From contig NC_044916.1 of NCBI RefSeq assembly GCF_003576645.1, positions 33,705,842 to 33,769,841 on the forward strand: a DNA stretch of 64,000 nucleotides. Reading direction: 5' to 3'. The notes beneath the pieces were generated by a model. The model saw only the letters and a program-made list of their open reading frames with translations, was not told the origin of the DNA and made no database searches. The stretch is from Ipomoea triloba. Its lineage: Eukaryota; Streptophyta; Magnoliopsida; Solanales; Convolvulaceae. The stretch's first letter is position 1. Each line of letters starts with the position of its first letter. This document shows, piece after piece, positions 14,540 to 27,796 of the stretch. The position numbers and the translations under genes were made by a program.

Positions 14540-17500
14540 CTTATGTTTTGTGTAGTCTTTGTGGTGTGAGGCAATTTACTAAAATTTTTTTGTTTCTGGT
14601 TATTGACTAAGATACTTTAGAGGATATTTCAAGTATAGAGGGAATATTGTAGTTTCCATTTTCCTATGCCTGTAGCCATGTTGATACAGATGAAATATTG
14701 AAAACCCCCTTTAGAGCAATAATTTTTCAAGCTCGAATGCTTGAGTGCTGTTTTGGAGAAAAATGAATTGGTTCAGTGGTGAAATTTAAAACTACAGCAC
14801 ATTTGGGGGCGAGTTAGTCCTTTTTCTTTTTTCTTTTCCCTAAGGGGGAGGACCGAAGGAGGGTTGGGGAGTGTGGAGGGGATCAATCATTTTGAATTAA
14901 GTGATTGATATTACAGGTCAGCTTGACTTTGTGCCAATTGTGGGTATGTGAGGTCTGTTTTTTGGTTCTGCTGATATAAATATGTACATACTGCATGAGG
15001 TCTACATGCAATTCACATATTTTTTGTTTCTAACTTATCAATGTTAAAGGAGTTGCAAGGATAACATGGATAAAGACTTTGCTGATTGCTCGATTCCTCA
15101 AGAGAAATCAAATGCAGAGATTAATGTAGAGCTTGAAATATCTGATGTGTCTGAGGAGGAAGATGCTTTTGATGCACGTCACAATTGTGACAACTCAGGA
15201 AAGAAGTCTGCAGGTATTTGATTATTACAGTATTGAATGGAAAACATAGCTTATTGGGGAACTTAACAACTTTCTTACGTATATTATATGGGTTACAGTT
15301 GCTCAGAGCTCAACTTGGACACTGATCAAGTCAAACTTGTTTCTGCATCGCAGCCGCAAGTCTCAGACTATTGATGAGGTTAATTGTTAATCAGGTGTAC
15401 ATTGTTATGTACTGCTTTTGGTGTTAGCTTCTTTGCAACTCTATGTTAATTCCTTGTCTGGATTAGAGTTACTATGTCCTTTTTGTTTTCATTATTGCTC
15501 TACTGCAATTTTCTGAGGCATAGCCCCAGATCTCTGTGGCTTCTTGTTTTAAACTCAGCCATTAAAAAGTTCATCTGAACACTGAAAAGAAATGTCTCAT
15601 ACCTCACTCGTTAATTACCCTATTCTGGCCATGTGGAAAAAAATGATTTTTGCATGGAGGAGTAAGGATGAACAGCTGAGGCACACTTCAATTGGTAAAA
15701 TGCAAATATAGGTGTGTTTTATTAGGATAAAATAGTTCAGAGGATCCAGATGAAACATCATTTTAATTGCATTTGAGTAGATTGTTTGACTAAAGTTCTT
15801 AAGTTAGGGGTCTTCATTTCTATGTATTTTTTGAAAAGCTATTTCTATGGCAAACGTGACCACTAGTGAGATTAAAAAATGACTTGAAAGATATAAAACA
15901 ATGCTGTTTTAGCCATAATAAGAATTTTGACTGAGATCAGGGTCTGGTTAATATTATTTATACAAGAAATCAAAATCATAAAGTGTGCTTCAAGTTTGCC
16001 TCAAAGTAGTTATCAGATGAATGATGGAGGTGCTCATAGCCTTCTCAAAAGGTTCTTGTCAATTATCTTGATTTATGAGTAACACAGCCATAACAATTGG
16101 AAGAACAGTGAATTCTTATAGTTCACAGACCAAAAAAATATCAATTTGTTTCAGTGTACTTTTTCCATTTCTCTCTGGTGTTCTAGTAATGTGTTTGTCA
16201 AAAGTAGCAATCCAAATCTGAAAAGCAAACATCATGGTATTCTGATCATTGAGATTTACATTTGTAATGTAAAATTACTAGCGATCCCCATAACATGGAA
16301 TTTATGTTCTTTAAATTTGGCCTGACATTTAAATTCCAGTTTTTGGCATTGTTATTTTTCTCTTTTCCTGACAAGAATACCGAAGCTAATTGAAGGACTT
16401 TTGCTTTAAGTAGCAGTACATGTTTGTCTGCTTATTCTCCAATGATCTTGACTTCATGCCTTTCTTTCTTCCTAGATCATGATTTGCCATTGCAAACCTT
16501 CAGATGGTAGAATAGGTTGTGGAAATGAATGCTTGAACCGGATGCTTAACATTGAATGTGTTCAGGGCACATGCCCATGTGGCGAGCAATGTTCAAATCA
16601 ACAGGTTCATGAAATTTCAAAGAAAACGAGTTGAGTACTATCTTAGGTGATTCTATCACTTCCCCGGTAGTGATAATATCTTTGTCTCTTCCGCTTGCAG
16701 TTTCAGAGGCGGAATTATGCTAAACTGAAGTGGTTTAAATGTGGTAAGAAGGGGTATGGCCTACAATTGCTTGAAGATGTGTCAAAAGGGTGCTTTATCA
16801 TTGAATATGTTGGAGAGGTGACTCTCTACTTTCCTTAAAATTCTGGATAATGTTTGGTAGAACTAAACAGCTACTATTGAACTTCATTGGGTATTTTATA
16901 TGAACTTTTTAAAACCAAATGTTTCTTAAAAAAACAATTAAATAAATAAAAGGAAACCGAAGTGAAAAAAAAAAAAAACTCTCAAATATTCTGCATATGT
17001 TGCGTTGTATTGTTAATTTGGTCTGAATTTTCTGTCCAATAAAAAGTTGAGTCCAAATCTGGCCTACATTGAAGCTATAAAAAATTTGTCTACTCCAGGA
17101 AATTTCTTTCATATCATAATTCATATGGAAGGAGAACAGTTGAACTACTTGGAAGATTTTGCAAATCAATGTGGATTGTTGGCTTTTAATCAGATATATT
17201 CATAAGCCTCTTTAAGTGCTTGTTATTATGCTTTGAATTGATCTCACTGATGTGCTATACTTTATGGCTTTATAGGTGCTTGATATGCGTGTTTATGAGG
17301 CACGGCAAAAAGAGTATGCTTTGAAGGACCATAAACATTTCTACTTTATGACACTTAATGGTAGTGAGGTATTGTGTTTTAAATTTTCTTCTTCAATTAC
17401 CAAATTCAATTATATAACCTGCAAGTGATTTGCTAACTTTAGATAAATAGTATTGACTTAGTTGAATGGTACTTATGTAGAGAGCCAGGTGTACATAGAA

Positions 17501-20500
17501 TAGCAAGTCTCCAGATTCTATTGTTTTTCTACTTGTATTTTGAAATTTTGCCTAACATTTTTGGTGCCTCATATTTCAGGTAATTGATGCTTGTGCTAAG
17601 GGGAATCTGGGACGCTTTATAAACCACAGCTGCGATCCTAACTGCCGTACAGAAAAGGTGAATGCTCTAGTTGCACAATATACATTGTTTAAGCTTTCTC
17701 AACCTCATCAACTAGTTCTATTATTTTTGTGTTAAATCTATTGTTTTGATATAGGACAAAAGTTATTCTTTCTGCTTATTGTTGTGCAAAGAAGAGGAGT
17801 TTCGTTAATGAGACATGAAGAGAGAGGCAAGATATCCTGTAATGGGGAGGAATAGAAAGCATTAGTTAATCATTTGTCTAAAACCTGCATTTACCTCCAC
17901 ATTTTGTATAAAGAATATCCCATAAGGTTGATCATAACATGCTGCATGTCTGTAGTTAATGTTATATTAAGCTCTCTATCAAGGGATTTACATGCAGCAC
18001 GCCTTTTAGAGGAATGTTCTTAGACACCAGAACCCAAATATGTGGAACTCTAGAAAATTTTCAGATGGTTATGTTGGTTGAGCAGTTCACTAATAATGAA
18101 TATAGTCTGTGTTCAGTTCTCAGAACAACATTATGCTTCTTTTTGTTTGGAATGTGTCGCATAAAACCCCTACTTCAGCCAAAAGAGGAGGATGGGGGTG
18201 GGGGAAGAAAGTGAAAAACTAAAAGAAAAATCAATGGGGGAGGAAAATGTTTCTGTTGTCCAGAAAATTTTTCTGCTGCTTTCTGCAGTTAGATAGTTGC
18301 TTACATGTATCAATTAATCTTTATATGGGTGGTACATAAAAATCATAAATTTTATTCACCTATATATTTGCTTGCAATGATAGTGTGGCTATTGTCACTC
18401 AGCTTTTTTTCATGTGCTGAAACAGTGGATGGCGAATGGAGAAGTGTGCATTGGGCTTTTTGCAATAAGAGACATCAAGAAGGTACACTCTCTGGACCCT
18501 CGTTATTAAATTTGTGTAATAAAGTCCTATTCCCTTCGTTTTATGGCTGATTAATTTTCAATTTTATATGTAAGTGAAGCAGAGCCATATGTTTTTCAGT
18601 GCCAACCTTCCTAGATTTTTTAATTCCATTTATTTATTTGTTTTTAGTTTACAAATAGAAGTGCTTATGTTTTGGGGATTTTGTTATCAGGGTGAAGAGT
18701 TGACATTTGATTATAATTACGTACGCGTTTTTGGTGCTGCTGCAAAAAAATGTGTGTGTGGTTCACCCCAGTGTCGGGGTTATATAGGTGGTGATCCTCA
18801 GAATGCTGAGGTAATTGTTCAGGATGATTCAGATGATGAATATCCAGAGCCTGTTGTTACATGTGAAGAGGATGACATGCGTGATGAGTTAAACAACATT
18901 AAATCCGCAGCAAGTCCATTTAGAGGTTCAGAAATGAGAAGTGCTAAGGAGGCTGCAGAAAACAGAGAAGTTTGTTCTGCTGAGTGCTTGAAGTCTACTG
19001 AAGTGAGTGGAGACTTACTAAATATGTCTGCATTGAGAGTAGATGGGGCTGAAAAAGATCTAGAGCGTTCCTTGTGCTCTCCAGGGGAGCTGGAGGTGAC
19101 TTCTCCTACTGGAACCCTTAGCAAGCCATTGAGGAAGTCAAAATCTGGAAGAGTGGGCTGCAAGGTTCCTCTTGTAAAAACTCCTCGTTCTTTGCAGAAG
19201 AAACCTACCAGTGGTGTTGTGAACATCAAAGCTCCGGCAGAGATGGACAAGTCAAACATGCTCCAAGTAAAATCCAAGAAGCTAGCAGAGGGCTCCTTAA
19301 ATGATCGATTTGAAGCAGGTAGATATTTGTCTTTTTTTTCTTTGTTGTTGTATATTTCATTGTTGAGGTAAGCTTGGATGCTCATAGGTGCATTGATACT
19401 TTGTATCTTGGTTTGCAGTGGAAGAAAAACTTAATGAGTTGCTAGACCAGAATGGTGGCATAAGCAAAAGCAAAGTAAGTAGTTTCGTATACTGTCAGAG
19501 CAGAATTGCAACTTTCCTTGCACTCTGAAGAATATCGATTTTTGCTTTCCATTCTGAGCCTTCTGAGGGTCACCATCTTGTTTGAAACAGGATGCATCAA
19601 GGTCTTACTTAAAGCTCCTACTTTTGACTGCTGCATCAGGGGATAGTGGCAGTAGTGAAGCAATTCAGAGGTAAGAAAAGAGGTTAATTTGCTCTTTGGG
19701 TAAAATAATCATGCTTGAGTCTGTAGGTCACTTTCTTACATGAATGGATAATGTCATTGTCATTTGATTATGTATCTTTTGCAGCAACCGAGAGCTCTCT
19801 ATGATCCTTGGTGCACTCTTGAAGACAAAATCAAGGACAGTTTTGGTTGATATTATCAATAAGAATGGTAGGAAGTGATGGGTTGTATTGCATCATTCTA
19901 CCCTTATTCTTGCAGTCAAATAATGTATATGGTGTTTGATAAGTGCAACATTGTTTGTGCTGGGTGCTTGCTAGGTTTGCAGATGTTGCACAACATAATG
20001 AAGCGATATAGAAGGGAATTCAATAAAACACCAATTCTTCGAAAGCTGCTTAAGGTAATATAGCCGGAAGGCATTAGGTTTCCGTATGGTGCACTCTAAG
20101 CAGTTCTCTAGTTCAATTAATGGATTAAATTTGTCATCACTAGATGTTAGGTGATAAAATCTAGGTTTAGACTCAGATATCCTCACTTCATTGTTATTTA
20201 CTAAAACTCCAACAGGGCATCTTTGGTTGGCAGACTAATACATGTATGCATAAATTTCAATGCCCCTTCCATTTGTTTTCAATTTCTATCATGGCAAGGT
20301 AATAAAATGCTTATGTTTGATCTTATAATAGATGAAAACATTATCCTTCTTTTCAGGGTAATTCTCTGATATATTTTTCTTGATATATCCTGGCTTCTCT
20401 TTGATCCAAATGCAGGGTCCAATTTCAAAGTAAAGTTGATCTGATAAAACTCATTTAGGGTTGAAAATTTTACATTAGTTGCCGCATAACTATTTCAGCG

Positions 20501-22339
20501 ATCATCTTCAAGTCCTTGATAAACTTTTTAAGCTACAATACCAAAGATATATAGAAAGCAGGTTGCTTGTGTCCATCAATAGACCAAACTTAAGCAACAT
20601 AACTTTGGTTGTTCTGATGTTCAGGTACTGGAATATCTGGCATTGAGAGAGATCCTTACAATTGACCACATTAATGGGGTTCCTTCTCGACCTGGAGTGG
20701 AGAGGTTGGTTCGAACAATTCCATTTTCCAGTTTTTAATTGTCTTCACATTTCTATTCTAATGCTTGTACTCCTAATCTTCATTAATTGGTTATTTTACG
20801 GTCACTTAAAACTTTTGATGGTGAATACTCTGAGTCAAATATTATGACATATACTTGTATGGAATCCTCTTTTATCTGTTGCTATATCTTCTCTCCTTTT
20901 TATTCTCTGTTAACTTCTGCATGTTCTTCCTCTCTTTTTCTTCCATTCCTAACACTGCCCATCCTTTCAAATTCTCCAAGAAAACAGAGTATACTACTAT
21001 ACTGTTAACTCTCTTTATTTGTTCATAGTATTAATTTCAGAAGCTAACTAACTACAATACCACAACTGTGCTTTTTATATTCTGCAGCTTTAGAGACTCG
21101 ATTTTGGCATTGACAGAGCACATAGACAAACAGGTATGCATCTTGGGGAAATGGTGGCATGTTGGCAGGCACTATTTCATTTCCTTAATAGACTGCAAAA
21201 TACTTTCCCAATTTACCCTTGTTTTGAGGAAAAGATTTATAATTGTTAAATTGTCCTAATCTTTAGGAAAGATTAGTGCTTGATGATTCTTTTTGTTTTT
21301 CTATGTGTGGTTTACCCAGGTTCATCAAATTGCAAGAAACTTTAGAGATAGGTGGGTACCTAAGCCACCCAGAAAAAATAGCTGCATGGAGAGGGATGAT
21401 GAAAGGGTGGAGTTTCACACAGGTTCACGCTGTAATAGGTCTTTGAGTTTACAGAATCATTCTGTTGATTGCTCTAAAAGGCTTTCAGAAACAGGTTGCA
21501 TTACTCAAGATGGTAGAATGTCTGATGGATCTTCTGGTCTTGGTATAACTAATGGGACGAAGAAGACCCGTAAACGTAAAAGTCGTTGGGATCAAGTGCC
21601 AGAAATACATGACAATGGTCTGCAGGACATAGATGATGGTGCCCCTCCAGGTTATGAAGTTCCTCCTGGGTTTTCACCCCTCATTAATAATACCCAAGAA
21701 CATTGTACTGGAAACCAACCAGTTATTGGACAATCCCAGCAGAGATTCATCTCAAAGTTGCCAGTCTCATATGGAATTCCATTCAACATAGTGCAGCAGT
21801 TTGGGGTACCTCTAAATGGAAGCTCAGAGAGCTGGGCTATTGCTCCAGGCATACCCTTCCATCCTTTTCCCCCATTGCCTACTAATTCCCGTGACAGGAG
21901 AGGCGATACTCAAACTCCATTGCCTTCGTATCCCTGTGATAAGATTAATCCTACTGCTGTTAATACTGAGGCATTGGCCCAACCTACAAAAACCAGTATA
22001 CAGAACTCTCATTCTTCCATTCCTTATCACTCGGCTCAAAACCACCCTCCAAGCACATCTGGAGCAAACCTGAACCAAGATGGTGAAAATGCAGAACTTG
22101 ATCATCAACACTCTGGGGACCCCTATGGCCTAGGAAGGAAATACTTCAGGGAGCAAAAGTGGAATGGTCCAAAACTAGGGCCTCCTTGGCTTCGGATGAG
22201 AAATGGTAGGGCACCTACTGGGATATGCAACATTGCTGAACAAGGTGCAACAATGGTTAATGAATTTAAAAGTTGGTGTAATTCAGAGGAAGCCAGCATT
22301 GGAAGGGAAAGATTGGGGCACCCTTCACATCAAAGTTAG
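12141..22339 (+). CDS. SDG8: Histone H3 lysine-36 methyltransferase, ASHH2/SDG8/EFS type
   Basis: It places di-/trimethyl marks on H3K36 in transcribed chromatin; in Arabidopsis it controls flowering time, branching and carotenoid genes. Seventeen coding exons stay in frame: 12141-13773, 13912-14107, 15050-15213, 15299-15378, 16476-16604, 16701-16817, 17276-17368, 17580-17657, 18426-18482, 18691-19318, 19419-19474, 19591-19670, 19785-19867, 19975-20054, 20625-20704, 21088-21133 and 21320-22339. They total 1539 residues, against about 1800 in Arabidopsis. A long acidic/Ser-rich N-terminus precedes a CW zinc finger (about 583-625: [14 protein letters not shown]). AWS cysteines (692-734), SET (735-860, NHSC at 819-822, ELTFDY at 852-857) and a post-SET (KCVCGSPQC) follow. 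The C-terminus is basic then proline-rich ([14 protein letters not shown]). All catalytic landmarks are intact. The ATG is the first in-frame one after a non-coding leader; an extra upstream coding exon is possible. Confidence 0.93.
14500..14536. repeat. (AT)n microsatellite in an SDG8 intron
   Basis: TA dinucleotide run of about 18 units inside the 942-base intron between the CW-finger exon and the next exon (14108-15049). Confidence 0.95.
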
Positions 22340-22866
22340 CTTCATTTTCCTACTGGAGTTCTGAGGAGCCTCTGAATTTTAATCTAGTCCTCCTTTTGTA
22401 CTCTGGTAATTTTTGTCACAAGAGAACTGCTTATATATATATATATATATGTAATATACACTCAATTCAATTTGAAGATACAGGTCCAACAGGGTACAAT
22501 ATTCTTCACATAGATGGTTATCTTCGTAGATACCTCGAAGATGTAAACATTCCTCATTCTTACAGTTATTGAGATTCAAATGCAAAGGTTTCAAAATTAA
22601 CTCATGTGTTTTTTGGTGCATTTTTACTTTGGCTTGTTCAAATCATCTTTATTATGACAATTGCCTAGAATATCATACATATAAACAATTATACAAAATA
22701 CCACAACACCAAAACCTTCCACCTATTTATCCATCTTTTTTTAAAAAAAAAAAATTATCTGTGTTCTGATTTTAGAAGACAATTGACTTTTTGAGCAGTG
22801 ACCAGAATGACCTTATAGTTGTACCTGGTAGTTGTTTGCTCTCATCCTTAGTGCAGCAGCTTTTCC

Positions 22867-23862
22867 TCAGTATCTTCGCATCATGCTTCTGACTTGGACA
22901 AAGCACCATGTCTTCAGTAGTGTTTTCTGCCTTTTCCACCCATCAAAGTATCTTCCAATTACCTTCTTATAACTAGGCCTCTGTTTCACCACAGCCCAGT
23001 AATCAGATAGATTAGGTCTTGTATTGATGAACTCGAGCTCCAAGTTTAACACTTCTAACCGAGCTAGAATAGGAATGAGCATCACATCCGCCAAACTGAA
23101 CTCCTCTCCGGTTAGATAAGATGCTTCACTTAGTTTACCTTCTACCTCATCCAGAAGCTTTACAAGATGTTCTTCACTCCGTCTCACAACTTCTGCATTC
23201 CCCAATTTTTCTTCTGTTTCATATGCCTCTCTTAGCTTACGGTGATAAGAACTTGCCAGGTCAGGACACTCAGCCATCCGAGCAATTATTACTCGCCTTA
23301 AGAATTTAGAAACATAGAGACGATACTTCACAGGCACATGGTAGAGGGTAAAATACTTGGGGTCCCACTCTTGAATCTTATGCATCCATTCCACAACTTC
23401 TTGGTTGCTAACATTTAAGTCAATGCCACCAGAAGACACTTTCTCCGCAATCCTTTCTATATATCTGTGAATGTATAAATACATTACAAGTTCATTAAAA
23501 CCAATTCACTCATGTCACTTGTACCTATCAGCAGCCTAGAAACTTGTGTATAAGTGCATATAAATAAACCAATTCAAGGGACAGACCAATGTATTGTTTC
23601 AGAAACTTCTATTTATTTAGACAAGCAAGAGAAGAAGGGAAGGGAAGACGTACTGAATGATCTCGATAGTATCGTATATGATGTGAGCACCATTCTGGAA
23701 AACAGGTAGTTTAGCAGTTGGATTCATGCGGAAGAAAAAGGTGTCCAAGTTCTTCCCAGTGATGGGATTGACATGATGTGATGTGTAGTCAATCCCTTTC
23801 TCTTCCAATGCAAGTCTAACCTTCAGGCTGTCCAACGAATACGGATGATGATAGAGCTGCAT
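22867..23862 (-). CDS. TCHQD: TCHQD-class glutathione S-transferase
   Basis: Two coding exons on the minus strand (23862-23654, then 23464-22867) join in frame to give 268 residues, close to the 266 of the Arabidopsis protein. The N-terminal thioredoxin-like half starts MQLYHHPYSLDSLKVRLALE; the Ser in the YSLDS segment lies where GST catalytic serines lie. NPTAKLPVFQNG forms the glutathione-site cis-Pro region. The helical C-terminal half contains the GEEFSLADVMLIP motif and ends in a basic tail, KTWCFVQVRSMMRRY. This class is named for resemblance to bacterial tetrachlorohydroquinone dehalogenases; its plant substrate is unknown to me. ATG 23862 was chosen because the family begins MQLYHHPYS. 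It is tail-to-tail with SDG8, with 527 bases between stops. Confidence 0.92.
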
Positions 23863-25290
23863 GATGTCATTAGCATGGACCACCAACGCTTGCTGATATC
23901 AGCCACAAACCACAATGCAATGCAGTAAATATACTCTCAGAATTAGTATTTCTTTATGGAACACCCACCTGATAGTGAACAACCAAAAATCTAGACTTCA
24001 TTACACAAACAGGTCTCACATGCATAACTGCTAATGTGTATGCATTTTATACACATGAGCGGTAAAGGGAAAGAAGCTCTGAGCACAAAACAACAGTTAC
24101 TCTATAACACCACAGAATTTATAATTGAGACAGACCACATGTCATCAGCTCAGCTGTTATTGAAAATCTATTCAGAGGGAAATAAGCTTTTCCAAGAATC
24201 ACTTGATAAATCTCTTATAAAACTTGGAATGCAAACATAATTTCTCTCAGTATCAAACACATATATATCAGCTTCAGCATTCATAAATCATAATGCCTCA
24301 GTCATATTTTACCAATAAAAAGAAAAGCGAGACCTGTCCAAATCTCTTCAATAAAAGATTATCCCATTAACTTATGATAGACAATTCTACTATCCTGAAA
24401 ATGCAAGATGCTTTATTACATGTATGGCTATAATTATGCTATATCAGTGGTGTATAAGAGACAATAGAGACTAATTTCAATTTTGAAATGCAATTAATCC
24501 CGCATATTAGGGTCTAGATATCCATAACCATCATGTTACATGAATTTCAATAATTCATGGATAAACCATCCTGGACTTGAAGTTGGGAATTCAGGATATT
24601 ATAATTAAAAATGTGTGAATAAACAAAGATTATAAGTTCAAGAGGATTTTGAATATATAAGTGAAGAAAAGTAAGCAAAAAGGTTGCAACTTTGAAGAAT
24701 TACACCCAAAACCAGCTCCCTCCCACCCACCATCCAAGTCAATTTCCATAAACTAAAAAGACAACTTTTAAGCGAATTCGATCACGCAAATACAAGCATT
24801 AAAACTTCCAGACCGCAATTTCCAAGAATTACACCCAAAACCAAACTCCACCTTAAACTCAATTTCCAAAGCAAATTAGGCAATTGAACCATATTTCTTA
24901 TACCCACATATTAAAACAAAATGCTATCAACAACAAAACTTTAAAACCAATTGAACTTGTATTTAAGAAAAGAAAGGGAAACAAGTAAAGTTCATGGCAA
25001 GCAGAAGAAGACTTACTCACTTACCAGAGAAATCTATAGTACAACACTACAACACAGAGTTTGGAGCTGAGGAGCAAAGGTAAAAACCGGTTAAACAAAG
25101 ACCATTTGCAAGGTGGATGCTGATGGGAAGAAGCACAATGATGGAAAGGGAAAGGGTTTATGGAAAGGGAGAAATAGAGAAAGGGGAATTTGACAGCCGA
25201 GAAAAGCAGTTTCCAAATAGAAAGTGAAGGAGAATCTTGAAATCGTCGGAAAGGGGACCCGACTTTCTTTGTAATTACCCACACACCTGG
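23863..25290 (-). promoter_or_regulatory. Probable TCHQD 5' leader and leader intron
   Basis: Just upstream of the start, an acceptor-like ATATCAG precedes the ATG by about 40 bases. At 25020-25250 the minus strand is strongly pyrimidine-rich (CCTTTCCC repeats), as in plant 5' leaders. I infer a leader exon near 25030-25260 and a leader intron of about 1.1 kb. No coding ORF of note lies between. Confidence 0.45.
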
Positions 25291-25429
25291 ACCAATTAAT
25301 TAAATTAGGTATTTTCTATATCAATAGTGATGATATCATCCATAAAACATTATATTATCAATTGCCCATAATACGTGTATGTGCTTGCTGTATCAACACC
25401 GACCAAATTGGAGACGGTGCCAGATCATG

Positions 25430-26045
25430 TGAGTATTTGACCAATAGGGTGAGTCTCCCGTAAGATCGTGAATTAGAGCGGGTCAGGATAAAAATTGTAT
25501 ATAATACTAATTATGAATAAATTAGTAATTTGGTGACACAAAGTTGCACTTTCATATGAGAGGTTGTGGGTCTAAACTTTAGTGGATGTGATATTAAACT
25601 TTTTGTATTTCAGTAGGTTGAGAAAGTAGTTAGGCGGTATTGACTCTAAGTGCCATGAGAAAAAATAGTTATGAATAGATATTGCATTGTAATACTGAAA
25701 AGAATTATGAATAAAATATTTATTACTTAACCAAGGAAAATGCAATATTTTTAAATTAAAATGTAATATTAAAGAGTTAAAGAGTTATTTATGAGAAAAA
25801 ACGTAATACTAATCAGTGATAAATTGATTGATTATTACTCGTGTAATACTTATGAGAAAAAAAAAGTGATGCTTTTGATGATAAATGTAATATTAGATTT
25901 TAAATCACAATGTAATATTAGGGGTTTAAAAGTTACTTATAAAAAAATTATAATATTTATCAAAAAAAGTGTAATACTTGTACAAAAACTCCACTCGTCT
26001 CATGAATAAGGATCCTTGAGAAGATTTTATATGAGATTTTGCTAG
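25430..26045. mobile_element. Foldback/MITE element related to the one at 35832
   Basis: The left end (GTGAGTCTCCCGTAAGATCGTGAATTAGAGCGGGTC) and right end (CACTCGTCTCATGAATAAGGATCC) carry the GTCTC...GCGGGTC-type termini also seen at 35832-36196. The interior repeats TGTAATATT/TGTAATACT many times. A SINE-like segment (25530-25665) appears to be inserted near the left end. Confidence 0.45.
25530..25665 (+). mobile_element. SINE-like element, second copy
   Basis: The segments GAGAGGTTGTGGGTCTAAAC (degenerate box B region) and CAGTAGGTTGAGAAAGTAG match the corresponding parts of the element at 9299-9440 in the same order and spacing. Both boxes are degraded. Confidence 0.4.
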
Positions 26046-26942
26046 TCTAAGATTTGTTTTTCCCCACTTGTGAGTATGGTAAAGTGCATGCATGATGATC
26101 AATTGGACTTGTATTTATAATCTGGTTTTGTAAAATGTCTTGAAAATAATTGGCTTAAAATTCACATATTATTTTGGAAATGAATTTCAAATTGTTGCTA
26201 CAAATTAAATAAGTGAATTAAATATGAACTAATTGATTAAATATATACTTTTGTGTATTTTCAGTGAGATGCTAATATATTTTTAACGACTATTCAACTT
26301 ATTTAGCATTTTATTATGACGATTTGTTTTTAAAATCTAAACTTATGAAGCTCAACAATAGAGTTTGGTTATCCAAAATTGAGGGGCTAAGCTTTGGATT
26401 CTAGTTGAATGTTCACCGACATGCCTTGCAACTTGAAAATTGATGATATTAGAGTAATATGGATGGAAGGTTTTCATGAGTCCAACGGCAATCAAAATTT
26501 TGGTTGTGTGATGTCAACTCAATATAAGCTCACTTAGGTGAACATGAATACATGATCCAGAAGTTATTTCCTTGCTTTTCAAACACACTCTAAATACTCG
26601 CAGTTTTCCTTGGGAGCATTTCTCAGGCCCAAAAGAGAGTTTTGGAAGCTTTGAAATCTTCACAAGGTAACCAGGCCAATTCCAATTTATTTTATTTTCC
26701 CCTTTAGATGGGCTGTTCACATTAGCCCAAACTAGCCCATCTAATTTAAAAATTCCCCATATGCAGCCCAAGTTAAGATGGCCCATGATGATAATAGTAG
26801 TAAATTTTACTGTGGACCACGGTTTATATAGTAATATGGTTCATGAAATAAGTATTATTTTAATTTTTTTTGCACTTAAGTTTTATTAGACAATATTATT
26901 TTATTTTTTAGTTTCATTTTTCACACACACTAGTTTCATTAA

Positions 26943-27282
26943 AAGGTGTTTGGTTGTGAGAAGGAATTAGGAATGAAATGAATTGCAATTCGGTAGGAAA
27001 ATAATAAGGTATAAATAATGTAGGAATTCAAATTGCATTATTTGATAGTAGGAATAGAATTATTGAGAATAAGAAGGAAAACTGGGGTATAAAGACTAAA
27101 ATGTGTTTGTGTAATAATAAAAATAACAATCACTAGTAATACTTTTGTCACTTCTTATATTTTTCCCTTTCCCACAAGCATTGAATTGTAATTCAACAAA
27201 AGGAAGAATTTTCTCCAACCAAACAATATAATTGAGGCCTTCATTGAATTACAATTCCATTACATTCAATCAAACGCCTTTT
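26943..27282. mobile_element. MITE, family A copy 1 (nested)
   Basis: Termini AAGGTGTTTGGTTGTGAG and (reverse complement of the right end) AAGGCGTTTGATTGAATG match. The interior (ATTATTGAGAATAAGAAGG, ATAAAGACTAAAATGT, TTGTGTAATAATAA) closely matches the copy at 50568-50922. It interrupts a minisatellite unit, so it inserted after that array formed. Confidence 0.75.
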
Positions 27283-27298
27283 ATGTAGTAATACCAAA

Positions 27299-27665
27299 TT
27301 ATCATTTTAATTATACTATATTTCATTTGACAATATACATTATTGTATAAATTCTATTTTGTAGTTTCATTTTCCACACACTAGTTAAATTATAATAATG
27401 CTAATGTATTATTTTAATTACACTCCACATTCATTTGACAATATATGTTAGTATATGGCTCTGGATTTTAGTTTCATTTAATTTCCCACACACTAATTTC
27501 ATTTTAACAACACCAAAGTATCATTTTAATTATACTACAGTTTCATTTAACAATATACATTGTTGAATGAACATTGTTTTTTAGATTTATTTTCCACACA
27601 CAGTAGTTTCATTTTAGAAACATTAAAGTATCATTTTAATTATACTACAGTTTTTATTTGACGAC
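27299..27665. repeat. 110-base minisatellite, about 3.5 units
   Basis: Units beginning with TATCATTTTAATTATACT (or a near variant) start at 27299, 27407, 27519 and 27629, giving spacings of 108, 112 and 110. Each contains CATTTGACAATATA and a CCACACACTA motif. An additional partial unit lies at 26870-26942, before the nested MITE. Confidence 0.8.
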
Positions 27666-27771
27666 CATGATCTACATAGCACTATGGATTATGGTCCACT
27701 GTATAACAACGGGATAATAGCTCTCTAGGTCAACCCATTTGATCTAGTTGTTCTGCCCACAATCATTATAT

Positions 27772-27796
27772 CATGGTCTACCTTGTACGGTAGACC
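27772..27796. repeat. Short perfect palindrome
   Basis: GGTCTACC and GGTAGACC flank a six-base spacer, an inverted repeat able to form a hairpin. Its GGTCTACC/GGTAGACC text resembles the GTGGACCA termini of the neighbouring element, so it may be a transposon terminus remnant. Confidence 0.6.

Larger units (their letters stand above)
26808..27715. mobile_element. TIR element of about 0.9 kb with internal minisatellite
   Basis: The left end (TACTGTGGACCACGG, about 26808) pairs with the reverse complement of the right end (TACAGTGGACCATAATCC, about 27705). Between them lie about four copies of a 110-base unit (27299, 27407, 27519 and 27629 starts) with signatures TATCATTTTAATTATACT and TTCCACACACTAG. 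A separate MITE (26943-27282) splits the first unit. There is no coding potential. This is best read as a non-autonomous DNA transposon with expanded internal repeats. Confidence 0.55.
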
